The notes under the pieces are model-generated. The model made no database searches and was not told the origin of the DNA. It saw only the letters and a program-made list of their open reading frames with translations. A stretch of 42,084 bases of DNA from an uncultured Blautia sp. Lineage in GTDB: Bacteria > Bacillota > Clostridia > Lachnospirales > Lachnospiraceae. Position numbers and translations under genes: made by a program. Shown piece after piece: positions 8,782 to 16,812 of this stretch (position 1 is its first letter; each line of letters begins with the position of its first letter). The stretch covers positions 1 through 42,084 of the forward strand of contig USPF01000015.1 in assembly GCA_900556555.1 (NCBI GenBank). Reading direction: 5' to 3'.

Positions 8782-9078
8782 CTATTTTTCCTGTTCTGCC
8801 ATTCTTTCGAATACCATATCATATCCGTCATTTCCATAATTCAGGCTTCTGTTTACACGGCTGATGGTAGCTGTGGAAGCACCTGTCTTCTCAGAAATCT
8901 CAAGATATGTTCTCTTTTCCTTCAGCATTTTAGCAACTTCAAAACGCTGGGACAACGATAAAATTTCGTTTACGGTACATACATCCTCAAAAAACAAATA
9001 ACATTCTTCTCTGTCTTTCAGGCTGAGAATAGCGTCAAACAAGGAATTAACTGCCTCTGTGTGAATTTTTTTGCTCAT
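8782..9078 (-). CDS. YerC/TrpR-like transcriptional regulator
   Basis: A 98-residue protein of the YerC/YecD branch of the Trp repressor family. Helix-rich, with the family core DVCTVNEILSLSQRFEVAKML and the helix-turn-helix TYLEISEKTGASTATISRVNRSL around residues 55-80. The start is the ATG at 9076-9078 with AAGGAG nine bases upstream; a TTG two codons earlier is less likely. Ligand and target are not known for this branch. In Bacillus yerC is found beside pcrA, and here too it lies near pcrA with only the DUF1836 gene between. Confidence 0.88.
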   Translation of the reverse strand: MSKKIHTEAVNSLFDAILSLKDREECYLFFEDVCTVNEILSLSQRFEVAKMLKEKRTYLEISEKTGASTATISRVNRSLNYGNDGYDMVFERMAEQEK

Positions 9079-9261
9079 AGTCAAAATCTCCTTAACATTG
9101 TAATATACACCCCGTAACAGACTATTTCCGAATTTCTCTGGTACATTACCACTTTATCGGTTATATCTTCCATTACTACAATATATATTAGCACAGTAAA
9201 TTTTTGAAGTAAAGAAGAGTCTCGTCATTTTTCTACTTTATCTGTAAAATTTTTATAAAGT

Positions 9262-10005
9262 TTATAACTGCTCAAGAACCTTCCTTGCTTCCCGGACTCT
9301 TTTTTCACTGGTACGCCAGATTTCATATTCGCTTACAGACGCAACTCCCATGCTCACATCCTGTTTCCGGTAACGCATTTCACTTTCCATAGAAATTTTC
9401 CCTGACATGTGATAGGCTTTTGCTTTCGTCTTCTCTGCCAGCATAGGAAGCACTGATGCATCCACACCGCCTCCAATGAGGATTTCTGTTTCTCCCTGTG
9501 CTTTTTCCACCAGTTCCTTTAAAAGTTCCACCCCATCCACACAGGTATTTTTCTGTCCTGAGGTCAGGATGGTACTGATTCCAAGTTTCTTTGCTTCCTC
9601 CAGTGTCACAAACGGATCTTGGCACATATCAAATGCCCGGTGTAAGGTGACTGGCATCCCCTGGGCTTCCTCCATGAGTTCCTTCATCTGTTCCAGATTC
9701 AATGTACCATCTGGTTTCATGGTTCCAATGACGATTCCATCTGCACCAAGCTTACGGAAACTCCTGATTTCTTCTTTTAAGATTTCATGCTCAAAATCCG
9801 TATAACAAAAATCACCGAACCTTGGCCTTAATAATACACGAATCGGAATATCTACCTGTTCCCTGATTTTTTGGTAAAGTGCCTGTGAGGGAGACAACCC
9901 TCCGATTACAAGAGCACTGCACAGTTCAATCCGGTCCGCACCGCCCTTTTTTGCAGCAATGGCAGATTCCACAGAGTCCACACAGCATTCCAATGTATAT
10001 CCCAT
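9262..10005 (-). CDS. cutC: CutC family protein
   Basis: A 247-residue TIM-barrel protein of the CutC family, historically linked to copper homeostasis in Escherichia coli, although the biochemical role is uncertain. Recognisable parts: LECCVDSVESAIAAKKGGADRIELCSAL at the N-terminus, the LLRPRFGDFCY strand, GADGIVIGTMKPDG, VTLHRAFDM, ILTSGQKNT and the glycine loop ILIGGGVDAS. The ATG at 10003-10005 follows AGGAGG by four bases; upstream codons in the frame have no RBS. It is last in the PTS gene run, 92 bases after EIICB and after a strong stem-loop. Copper linkage in this context is unsupported; the pairing with sugar uptake genes recurs in Firmicutes only as far as I can infer. Confidence 0.93.
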   Translation of the reverse strand: MGYTLECCVDSVESAIAAKKGGADRIELCSALVIGGLSPSQALYQKIREQVDIPIRVLLRPRFGDFCYTDFEHEILKEEIRSFRKLGADGIVIGTMKPDGTLNLEQMKELMEEAQGMPVTLHRAFDMCQDPFVTLEEAKKLGISTILTSGQKNTCVDGVELLKELVEKAQGETEILIGGGVDASVLPMLAEKTKAKAYHMSGKISMESEMRYRKQDVSMGVASVSEYEIWRTSEKRVREARKVLEQL

Positions 10006-10043
10006 AGTTCCTCCTATAAAACAAAATCTATCAACAAACAGCA

Positions 10044-10075
10044 CATAAGGAAATGCATTTCTGCATTTCCTTATG
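10044..10075. other. Perfect 14-base stem-loop between EIICB and cutC
   Basis: CATAAGGAAATGCA (10044-10057), loop TTTC, TGCATTTCCTTATG (10062-10075). No U-run follows on the minus strand, so it is more likely an mRNA-stabilising or processing hairpin than an efficient terminator. Confidence 0.7.
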
Positions 10076-10097
10076 ATTTGCTTCTATTATGTAGTTC

Positions 10098-11576
10098 TTA
10101 TTTACATAACTTCTTAAATTCGTCCGCAACATGCTGTACCTGTGTTCCAATGATAACCTGTACGCTTGTTTTTCCTGGACGGATAACCCCTGCAACACCT
10201 GCAGATTTGATTACTTTTTCATCAACTAATGTATTATCTTTTACTTCCAGACGAAGTCTTGTAATACAGTTATCAATAGAAGTAATGTTTTCTTTTCCGC
10301 CTAAACCTTCTAATACGATTCTTGCAACTTCTGTAAAGTCATTGTTTGCTAATACTACTTTTGTTTCATCAGCTTCATCGTCTTCTCTACCTGGTGTTTT
10401 TAAATCAAACTTTGTGATAGCGAAACGGAATACTACATAGAATACGATGAATGCTGCAATACCCAGTGGGATGATCATCCATGTCTTCTGTGCTGCTGGC
10501 AGGGAAGCAGAGAATAATAAGTCTGTTGCACCTGCGGAGAAGGAGAATCCTGCACGGAATCCTAATAATGTAGTTACAGTTACGAAAATACCGTATAATA
10601 ATGCATAGATTACATATAAACCTGGTGCCAGGAACATGAAACCAAATTCAAATGGTTCTGTAACACCGCAAAGGAAAGCACAGAAAGCAGCGGATCCTAC
10701 AAGACCGATTGCTACTTTTTTCTTATTGCTTTTTGCTGTATGAACCATAGCTAAAGCTGCACCTGGGATACCAAACATCATACATGGGAAGAATCCTGAC
10801 ATGTACATACCAAGGCTCCAGTTAACATCTGCAGATGTCATACCTGCCCAGAACTTCTGTAAGTCACCAAGACCGATAGTATCAAACCAGAATACATTGT
10901 TCAGTGCGTGATGTAATCCGGTTGGAATTAACAGACGGTTTAAGAATGCGTAGATACCAGCACCTACTGCATCTAATTTAACAATAGACTGTCCTACTGC
11001 GACTAATGCACCGAAGATTACAGGCCATACGAACAGTAATACTGCGGATACAATGATGGAAACAACACCTGCGATGATTGCAACACAACGTTTTCCGCTG
11101 AAGAATGCAAGGAAATTCGGAAGTTTTGTTGATTTAAACTTATTGTAGCAGGTTGAACCAATAATACCGGCAAGAATACCAATAAATGGGTTTGCAATTT
11201 TCTGGAATGCGATAAACTTAGCTGTTCCTTCTTCCAGAGTCATCAGGGTTCCAACAACACCTGTAGACAACAACGTTGTCATCATCAGCCAGGAAGCTAA
11301 AGCTGCAAGAGCTGCTGTACCATCATTGTCATCTGCCATACCAACACCGACACCAATAACAAATAAGAGCGCCATATTGTCAATCAACGCTGAACCAGCT
11401 TTGATCAGGAAAAATCCTATGGTATAAGCCGTACCACTTGCAACATAACCATTTACTTCCCCCGCCATAGCCGCCGGAGCAAGTGCATAACCGATACCCA
11501 TAAGGATACCGCAAATAGGTAAGCATGCTACTGGAAGCATTAAGGCTTTACCTAATTTCTGAAGATATTTCATCAT
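10098..11576 (-). CDS. PTS transporter EIICB, glucose/N-acetylglucosamine class
   Basis: A 492-residue membrane permease (EIIC, about 1-385, around ten hydrophobic spans) fused to a cytoplasmic EIIB domain (about 415-490). The phosphorylated cysteine is C437 in SIDNCITRLRL. EIIC has the family segments IPTGLHHALNNVFWFD and GVTEPFEFGFMF, typical of the glucose-glucoside superfamily; N-acetylglucosamine (NagE-like) or glucose is the most likely cargo. It has no EIIA domain, which is supplied by the separate gene upstream. RBS AGGAGG, spacing eight, sets the start. Confidence 0.93.
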   Translation of the reverse strand: MMKYLQKLGKALMLPVACLPICGILMGIGYALAPAAMAGEVNGYVASGTAYTIGFFLIKAGSALIDNMALLFVIGVGVGMADDNDGTAALAALASWLMMTTLLSTGVVGTLMTLEEGTAKFIAFQKIANPFIGILAGIIGSTCYNKFKSTKLPNFLAFFSGKRCVAIIAGVVSIIVSAVLLFVWPVIFGALVAVGQSIVKLDAVGAGIYAFLNRLLIPTGLHHALNNVFWFDTIGLGDLQKFWAGMTSADVNWSLGMYMSGFFPCMMFGIPGAALAMVHTAKSNKKKVAIGLVGSAAFCAFLCGVTEPFEFGFMFLAPGLYVIYALLYGIFVTVTTLLGFRAGFSFSAGATDLLFSASLPAAQKTWMIIPLGIAAFIVFYVVFRFAITKFDLKTPGREDDEADETKVVLANNDFTEVARIVLEGLGGKENITSIDNCITRLRLEVKDNTLVDEKVIKSAGVAGVIRPGKTSVQVIIGTQVQHVADEFKKLCK

Positions 11577-11633
11577 AATTTTTTCCTCCTTTTTCTTTTT
11601 CTCTTTCTTATGTGAAATCTTCTCTTATATAAA

Positions 11634-11650
11634 AGCCTGTTTTACAGGCT
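11634..11650 (-). other. Stem-loop between EIIA and EIICB genes
   Basis: AGCCTG (11634-11639) and CAGGCT (11645-11650) with a five-base loop. On the minus strand it is followed by TTTTATAT. A weak terminator here would lower EIICB expression relative to the general PTS genes. Confidence 0.5.
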
Positions 11651-11662
11651 CATATACCTGTA

Positions 11663-12160
11663 TTATTTTGTAACAGTCAAAACTTCATCCAGTACCTTTA
11701 CGGTCTTTCCAGCAGATGCCTGAATTTCACTGTAATCTGATGTATTGCAGATTACCATTGGCACGATAGTGTCAAGTCCTGCTTCCTTAATCGCTTCAAT
11801 ATCAAATTCCAGAAGAAGATCTCCCGCTTTTACTTTATCTCCTGCTGCGACATGTGCTGTAAATGGATCACCTTTTAAACTTACAGTGTCCAGACCAATG
11901 TGAATCAAAATTTCAATTCCGCTTTCTGATGTCATAGAAATAGCATGTTTTGTATCGAATACCATCTCAATGGTACCATCAACAGGAGCTACTGCTCTTC
12001 CTACAGAAGGAATAATCGCAACACCTTTTCCTAAAATTTCCTCTCCGAAAGTAGGGTCACTTACTTTTGAAAGTTCCACTGCTTCGCCCTCAACAGGTGC
12101 TCCTAATACTTCTCCTTTTTTCTTGCCAAATCCTAATTTTTCTTTTAATGAACCAAACAT
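11663..12160 (-). CDS. crr: PTS EIIA component, glucose class
   Basis: A 165-residue soluble phosphocarrier. The EIIA-Glc fold is shown by PVDGTIEMVFDTKHAISM and IEILIHIGLDTVSLKGDPF. The two active-site histidines are H72 and H87, matching H75 and H90 of the Escherichia coli protein; H87 receives phosphate from HPr. RBS GAGGAG is at good distance. It lies 13 bases after the ptsI stop and upstream of EIICB, so it serves that permease and possibly others lacking an EIIA. Confidence 0.95.
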   Translation of the reverse strand: MFGSLKEKLGFGKKKGEVLGAPVEGEAVELSKVSDPTFGEEILGKGVAIIPSVGRAVAPVDGTIEMVFDTKHAISMTSESGIEILIHIGLDTVSLKGDPFTAHVAAGDKVKAGDLLLEFDIEAIKEAGLDTIVPMVICNTSDYSEIQASAGKTVKVLDEVLTVTK

Positions 12161-12173
12161 AATAATCTCCTCT

Positions 12174-13793
12174 TTACTCCATTTCTCTTACAATCTTTCT
12201 CAGTTTCAGAATCATAGACGGTGCCACAGAAAGTTCATCCACACCCATGCGTACAAAGGTCTCTGTAAGCTCCGGATCCGCACCTAGTTCTCCGCAGATA
12301 CCAGCCCACTTTCCTGCCTTGTGTGCATTATCTACCACCATCTGAATCATTTTTAATACTGCTTTGTGATGCGGATTATAGAATGCATCCAGTTTTTCAT
12401 TCTGACGGTCAATTGCAAGTGTATATTGTGTAAGATCGTTTGTTCCAATACTGAAGAAATCAACCAGTTCTGCAAGTTCATCACTAATCATTACTGCAGC
12501 CGGTGTTTCAATCATGATTCCTTCTTCTACATCCTTGTATGGAATCTCACAATCACGCAATTCCTTCTTTACTTCTTGTACAATTTCCTGAATCTTCTTC
12601 ACTTCTTCTACAGATGTGATCATTGGATACATAATTGCAATCTGTCCATAATTGGAGGCTCTGAAAATCGCACGAAGCTGAGTTTTAAAAATATCTGTTT
12701 GAGTCAGGCAAATGCGAATTGCACGATAACCAAGTGCCGGATTTTCTTCTTTGCCAAGATTTAAGTAATCTGCCTGTTTGTCTGCACCGATATCCAGAGT
12801 ACGGATAATTACCTTTTTTCCGGCCATATTCTGTGCAGCCTGCTTGTATGCCTGGAACTGTTCTTCTTCGCTTGGAAGCTCATTTCTTCCAATGTAGAGG
12901 AATTCGCTTCTGAACAGCCCGATGCCGCCGGCATCATTTTCAAGGACATATCCCACATCAGCAGCACTGCCGATATTGGCATAAAGTTCTATTTTTTTTC
13001 CACTAAGAGTAATGTTCTCTTTTCCTTTTAATTCCAGCAGAAGGTTTCTTTTTTCATTTTCTTCATCCAGTTTTTTCTGGGCTTTTGCCCTCACTTCTTC
13101 TTCCGGGCAAAGAATAAATTCTCCGGTAAAACCGTCTACCACAGCTTCTGTCCCTGTCTGCATATCTTCCAGATTCATTTCCACACCGATCAAAGCCGGA
13201 ATGTTCATCATACGTGCAAGAATTGCGGTATGGGAATTGGTAGAACCATGAACAGTAACAAATGCAAGGATTTTTTCCTTGTCCATCTGTACGGTTTCGC
13301 TTGGTGTAAGGTCATCTGCCACCACAATCACCGGCTCTGTAAAGTCCAGGCCATTGTCTCCATTGCCAGCAAGATTCTGAACCAGGCGTTCTGAAATATC
13401 CTTAATATCCACTGCACGGGCTTTCATGTAATCATCATCCATGCTGTCGAACATTTCTGAAAAACTGTCTCCTGTTGAAGCTACTGCATATTCTGCATTA
13501 ACCTCCTGTGTGCGGATGGTATTTTCAATTGCTTCATTAAAATCCAGGTCTTCCAGCATCATCTGATGCACTTCGAAGATAGCTGCACTGGCTTCTCCTA
13601 CCTCTTTCACAGCTTTATCATACAGTTTTCCAAGCTGCTCAATAGCCTGCTCTTTTGCAATTTCTACCCGCTGCAGTTCTGCATCCACATCTTCAATCTT
13701 GACACGTTTTACTACATTTTCTGTTTTGCGAAGTACAGAAATTTTTCCAAGTGCAATTCCTTTATATACTGCTTTTCCTTTCAAAGTTTCCAT
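12174..13793 (-). CDS. ptsI: PTS enzyme I (phosphoenolpyruvate-protein phosphotransferase)
   Basis: A 539-residue cytoplasmic enzyme that moves phosphate from phosphoenolpyruvate to HPr. N-terminal HPr-binding helices (about 30-145), the swivelling phosphohistidine domain with H188 in GSTNSHTAILAR, and the C-terminal PEP-binding TIM barrel with GIGLFRSEFLY, IMYPMI, GIMIETPAAV and the cysteine segment AGICGELGADPE. The length is slightly below the roughly 570 usual. It follows ptsH by 18 bases and is followed by the EIIA gene, in one operon. Confidence 0.97.
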   Translation of the reverse strand: METLKGKAVYKGIALGKISVLRKTENVVKRVKIEDVDAELQRVEIAKEQAIEQLGKLYDKAVKEVGEASAAIFEVHQMMLEDLDFNEAIENTIRTQEVNAEYAVASTGDSFSEMFDSMDDDYMKARAVDIKDISERLVQNLAGNGDNGLDFTEPVIVVADDLTPSETVQMDKEKILAFVTVHGSTNSHTAILARMMNIPALIGVEMNLEDMQTGTEAVVDGFTGEFILCPEEEVRAKAQKKLDEENEKRNLLLELKGKENITLSGKKIELYANIGSAADVGYVLENDAGGIGLFRSEFLYIGRNELPSEEEQFQAYKQAAQNMAGKKVIIRTLDIGADKQADYLNLGKEENPALGYRAIRICLTQTDIFKTQLRAIFRASNYGQIAIMYPMITSVEEVKKIQEIVQEVKKELRDCEIPYKDVEEGIMIETPAAVMISDELAELVDFFSIGTNDLTQYTLAIDRQNEKLDAFYNPHHKAVLKMIQMVVDNAHKAGKWAGICGELGADPELTETFVRMGVDELSVAPSMILKLRKIVREME

Positions 13794-13811
13794 ATCTGTT
13801 TCCCGCCGCCT

Positions 13812-14075
13812 TTATAAATTTGCTTCAAAAAATGCTTTCATTCCTTCTAAAGATGCGTCTTCATTTCCACCTTCTACAGAAACTTCTACTGTCTGTCCGC
13901 ATTTTACAGCTAAAGACATTACTGCCATTAGACGTGATACATCTGCTGACTTTCCATCTTCTTTTCTGGTAATAGTAATTTTACTGTCATAGTTCTTCAC
14001 TTCTTTTACAAGCATTCCTGCTGGTCTTGCGTGAATTCCTAATTCGTCTTTAATTGTGTACTCAAATGTTTTCAT
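13812..14075 (-). CDS. ptsH: HPr phosphocarrier protein lacking the usual Ser46
   Basis: An 87-residue HPr with the active-site histidine H15 in GIHARPAG, phosphorylated by enzyme I. Aligned by eye with Bacillus subtilis HPr (KSIMGVMSLG), the regulatory Ser46 position falls on R48 of the segment VSRLMAVMSLA, with a serine one place earlier and a two-residue insertion before it. Phosphorylation by HPr kinase, and therefore CcpA signalling, may be absent or altered. It lies 57 bases after the antiterminator gene. RBS GAGGAG sets the start. Confidence 0.96.
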   Translation of the reverse strand: MKTFEYTIKDELGIHARPAGMLVKEVKNYDSKITITRKEDGKSADVSRLMAVMSLAVKCGQTVEVSVEGGNEDASLEGMKAFFEANL

Positions 14076-14132
14076 AATCTTTTCTCCTCACTTAATTTTG
14101 ATAATATATTTTTACTGATTTAAAATCAGCAG

Positions 14133-14954
14133 CTACCGTATATTTACAATGGTCTGAATGTGCACTGCAAAAAATCCAATTTCCTTTTCTGAAACCGGAG
14201 CTTTCATTTTTTCAAACACATACAGACAGACCTTTCTTGCAACTTCCCATGCTTTCGGATAATTCTGCCGCACAAACTCATTCAGCTCGATGTTAATATC
14301 TTCTCCTGTTTTGATGCGGTCAATCATATAATACAAATGACTCATGAGACGGATACCACTTAGGGATTCACGACTGATGGATTGTTTCAGCGTTTTCTCC
14401 ACAATCAGCAGGCATTCATCGATGGTCCGGGTGATTTTCAAAGTTTCTGTCACATGCTCATCTGATAATCCGGAATGAATATGCAGAGCTATAAATCCGA
14501 CTTCATCATCTGTAATTTGGTACCCTGTCATTTTTTCCACGCTGTCTCTGCAATTAAGCACCACTGTATATTCTTTTCCGAACAATGCTTTAATATCTGC
14601 AATAAAAGGATTTGGAATATCAATTCTTTCTTTTGCCCGCTTTGCTGCAAATGCGATATGATCCGCCAGCGGTAGCAAAATATCTGGATTGATAGAATCA
14701 AAGACCTCTTCCGCTTCCTCAATGAGCTTTCCAGCTGCCTCAAGAAAAACAGGATCAATTCCTTTCACTGCATTAATTCCCGACTGTTCCTTTTCTTTTG
14801 GTGCCAAAGTAAACACTCTTGCATCTTTTATCGTATGAAATTGATCTCCGGCCTTCTTGCCAAATCCGATTCCCTTCCCAAGTAAAATTCTCTCCCCGTC
14901 ATCATATCTGGCAAGAAATGCGTTATTATTTAACACTTTTATAATTTGATACAT
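14133..14954 (-). CDS. BglG/LicT/GlcT-type PTS transcription antiterminator
   Basis: A 273-residue RNA-binding antiterminator. The N-terminal CAT domain (about 1-55: MYQIIKVLNNNAFLARYDDGERILLGKGIGFGKK in parts) binds a leader hairpin. Two PTS regulation domains follow, PRD1 (about 65-170, histidines in LADHIAF and ALHIHSG) and PRD2 (about 175-273, histidines in LMSHLYY and AVHIQTI), which are phosphorylated by PTS proteins. It is first in the PTS operon and its leader contains a matching RNA site overlapping a terminator, so it very probably controls its own synthesis and that of HPr, EI, EIIA and EIICB. Confidence 0.94.
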   Translation of the reverse strand: MYQIIKVLNNNAFLARYDDGERILLGKGIGFGKKAGDQFHTIKDARVFTLAPKEKEQSGINAVKGIDPVFLEAAGKLIEEAEEVFDSINPDILLPLADHIAFAAKRAKERIDIPNPFIADIKALFGKEYTVVLNCRDSVEKMTGYQITDDEVGFIALHIHSGLSDEHVTETLKITRTIDECLLIVEKTLKQSISRESLSGIRLMSHLYYMIDRIKTGEDINIELNEFVRQNYPKAWEVARKVCLYVFEKMKAPVSEKEIGFFAVHIQTIVNIR

Positions 14955-15001
14955 AACCTAAGAATCCCCTCTACAAGCTAAGCCAAAAGGTGTTTTCACA
15001 C

Positions 15002-15077
15002 AAAAAAAGCATAAACTCATCCCTCATCTCTTCTATCGGACAAAAAAGTAAGATAGAATACATGGAATAGTTTATGC
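15002..15077 (-). terminator. Leader terminator of the PTS operon
   Basis: On the minus strand GCATAAACT (15069-15077) pairs with AGTTTATGC (15009-15017), followed by seven T. The loop contains an extra small stem (TCTATC/GATAGA). The 5' arm of the terminator is shared with the antiterminator site, so the two folds exclude each other. Confidence 0.85.
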
Positions 15078-15096
15078 CTGCCTAACAGTAACACAC
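15069..15096 (-). promoter_or_regulatory. Ribonucleic antiterminator (RAT) site
   Basis: The minus strand reads GTGTTACTG, then TTA, then GGCAGGCATAAACT, close to the LicT/SacY/GlcT consensus (TTGTTACTG...GGCAGGCAAAACC). It overlaps the 5' arm of the terminator at 15069-15077. Binding of the antiterminator protein would stabilise this hairpin and allow read-through into the PTS genes. Confidence 0.85.
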
Positions 15097-15126
15097 TATT
15101 TATTATCTGTGATTTGAACTATTTAT

Positions 15127-15156
15127 ACTATATACTACCTACCCCAACTTCGTCAA
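15127..15156 (-). promoter_or_regulatory. Promoter of the PTS operon
   Basis: TTGACG (15151-15156) on the minus strand, with TATATA (15129-15134, spacing 16) or TATAGT (15127-15132, spacing 18) as -10. It lies just upstream of the RAT site. Confidence 0.7.
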
Positions 15157-15206
15157 GTTGTATTTTCTAACTAAATAGAATATTATTTATTGTATATAAT
15201 GCACAA

Positions 15207-15259
15207 ACAAAAAAAGCCCAGAAGCAATCTCCATGTTCTGAATTTTGCTCTGGGCTTTT
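15207..15259 (-). terminator. Terminator after xylB
   Basis: Arms AAAAGCCCAGA and its partner TCTGGGCTTTT (ending at 15259), extended by CAA/TTG-type pairing, with a run of T on the minus strand. It closes the sugar operon before the PTS promoter. Confidence 0.88.
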
Positions 15260-15270
15260 CGACTATTTCA

Positions 15271-16740
15271 TCAAAGTATCTGGCTGAACAGATCTTTCAC
15301 TGTCGGATAAATTTTCGCAAATTTCTGGTATCTCTCTTCATATTTTGCTGCAAGTTCCGGTTCCGGCTCTACTGTATCAATCACTTTCACAATTTTCTCT
15401 GCTGCATCTTCCACAGAGGCGAATTCTCCATTTGCCACAGCTGCCAGCATGGCACCGCCAAGTGCCGGTCCTTCTTCTGATTCAATGACATCCACCTTAA
15501 TATTCAGAATATTGGCTATCATCTTTTTCCACAGAGGGCTCTTTGCACCGCCTCCGCAGATTTTTGTTCTCTCAATCTTGATTCCGAGAGCTTTTGCCAC
15601 CTCAAAAGAATCACGGATTGCAAAGGCAACACCTTCCAAAACCGCCTGGGTCATGTCTGCTCTTGTACTATCCATGGTAAGCCCAATAAAGGTTCCTCTT
15701 GCATTTGGATTGTTGTGAGGAGAGCGTTCTCCCATCAGATATGGCAGGAAAAACACATGGTTCTCTCCAAGTTTTTCAATCTTAGCCTGTTCACCGGCAT
15801 AATCCTTGGTTCCGATGATTTCGTCCATCCACCATTTATTACAGGAAGCTGCACTTAACATACATCCCATCAGATGATAGTTCCCGTCTGCGTGGGCAAA
15901 TGCATGAAGAGCATTATGCGGATCCACCCCAAACTCCTTGCTGGAAATAAAAATCGTTCCGCTGGTTCCAAGGGAGATGTTGCACATGCCATCCCCTACT
16001 GTTCCTGTTCCAACGGCTGCCGCCGCATTATCCCCGGCACCTGCAACAATTTTACAGGTTGCAGGAATTCCCAGTTCTTCTGCAAGCTCTGGTTTCAATG
16101 TGCCTACGGTCTCGTAGCTTTCAAACAATTTTGGCATCTGCTCTTCTGTAATTCCGCAGATATCCAGCATTTCTTTGGACCAGCAGCGGTTCTTCACATC
16201 TAAAAGCAGCATACCGGATGCATCTGACATATCACAGCAATGTGTACCGGATAATTTATATGCCAGATAATCCTTCGGCAGCATGATTTTTTTAATTCTC
16301 TTAAAGTTTTCCGGCTCATTCTCTTTTACCCAGAGAATCTTCGGTGCTGTAAAGCCTGCAAATGCGATGTTTGCTGTATATTTGGATAACGTTTCTTTTC
16401 CAATTACGTTATTGAGATAATCTGTCTCTTTCGTTGTTCTTCCGTCATTCCATAAAATAGCAGGGCGTATCACCTCATCCTGCTCATCCAGAATGACCAG
16501 GCCATGCATCTGTCCTCCGAAGCTGATTCCCGCCACCTGGTTTTTGTCACATTCTGCTATCAGTTCTTTAATTCCCTCTAAACTCTGTGTCCACCAGTCT
16601 TCTGGATTCTGCTCAGACCACCCAGGCTGTGGAAAAGATAAGGGATATTCCCTTGATACGATTTTCTGAATCTTTCCTTCCCCGTTCATAAGCAGAAGCT
16701 TTACGGCTGATGTACCTAAATCAACACCTATATATAACAT
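15271..16740 (-). CDS. xylB: Xylulokinase (FGGY family)
   Basis: A 489-residue FGGY sugar kinase. ATP-binding actin-type fold: N-terminal MLYIGVDLGTSAVKLLL, substrate loop GWSEQNPEDWW and ISFGGQMHGLV, ILWNDGRT, catalytic region GAGDNAAAAVGTG, and the C-terminal ICGGGAKSPLWKKMIANI loop. These match XylB closely, so D-xylulose to D-xylulose 5-phosphate is the likely reaction, although FGGY kinases are easily misassigned. The ATG at 16738-16740 follows AAGGAG; the upstream codons have no RBS. It is last in an operon with an L-fucose-isomerase-family protein rather than the usual xylA. Confidence 0.93.
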   Translation of the reverse strand: MLYIGVDLGTSAVKLLLMNGEGKIQKIVSREYPLSFPQPGWSEQNPEDWWTQSLEGIKELIAECDKNQVAGISFGGQMHGLVILDEQDEVIRPAILWNDGRTTKETDYLNNVIGKETLSKYTANIAFAGFTAPKILWVKENEPENFKRIKKIMLPKDYLAYKLSGTHCCDMSDASGMLLLDVKNRCWSKEMLDICGITEEQMPKLFESYETVGTLKPELAEELGIPATCKIVAGAGDNAAAAVGTGTVGDGMCNISLGTSGTIFISSKEFGVDPHNALHAFAHADGNYHLMGCMLSAASCNKWWMDEIIGTKDYAGEQAKIEKLGENHVFFLPYLMGERSPHNNPNARGTFIGLTMDSTRADMTQAVLEGVAFAIRDSFEVAKALGIKIERTKICGGGAKSPLWKKMIANILNIKVDVIESEEGPALGGAMLAAVANGEFASVEDAAEKIVKVIDTVEPEPELAAKYEERYQKFAKIYPTVKDLFSQIL

Positions 16741-16778
16741 ATGAGCAATCTCCTTTTTCATAATCATTGATTCAAATT

Positions 16779-16804
16779 GAGGCCGTCTCGAAAAAGACAG
16801 CCTC
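16779..16804. other. Stem-loop between the isomerase gene and xylB
   Basis: On the minus strand GAGGC-T-GTCT, loop TTTTCG, AGAC-G-GCCTC. No T-run follows, so this looks like an mRNA processing or stability element that may set different levels of the two enzymes. Confidence 0.6.
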
Positions 16805-16812
16805 ATTATATT

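Noticed and set aside
9085..9185. Possible short open frame of about 30 codons upstream of the yerC-like gene
   Set aside because: No RBS before its ATG; it ends in the RBS region of the yerC-like gene and resembles nothing known.
12366..12764. Plus-strand frame opposite ptsI
   Set aside because: Antisense shadow of a well-conserved enzyme I gene, without RBS or features.
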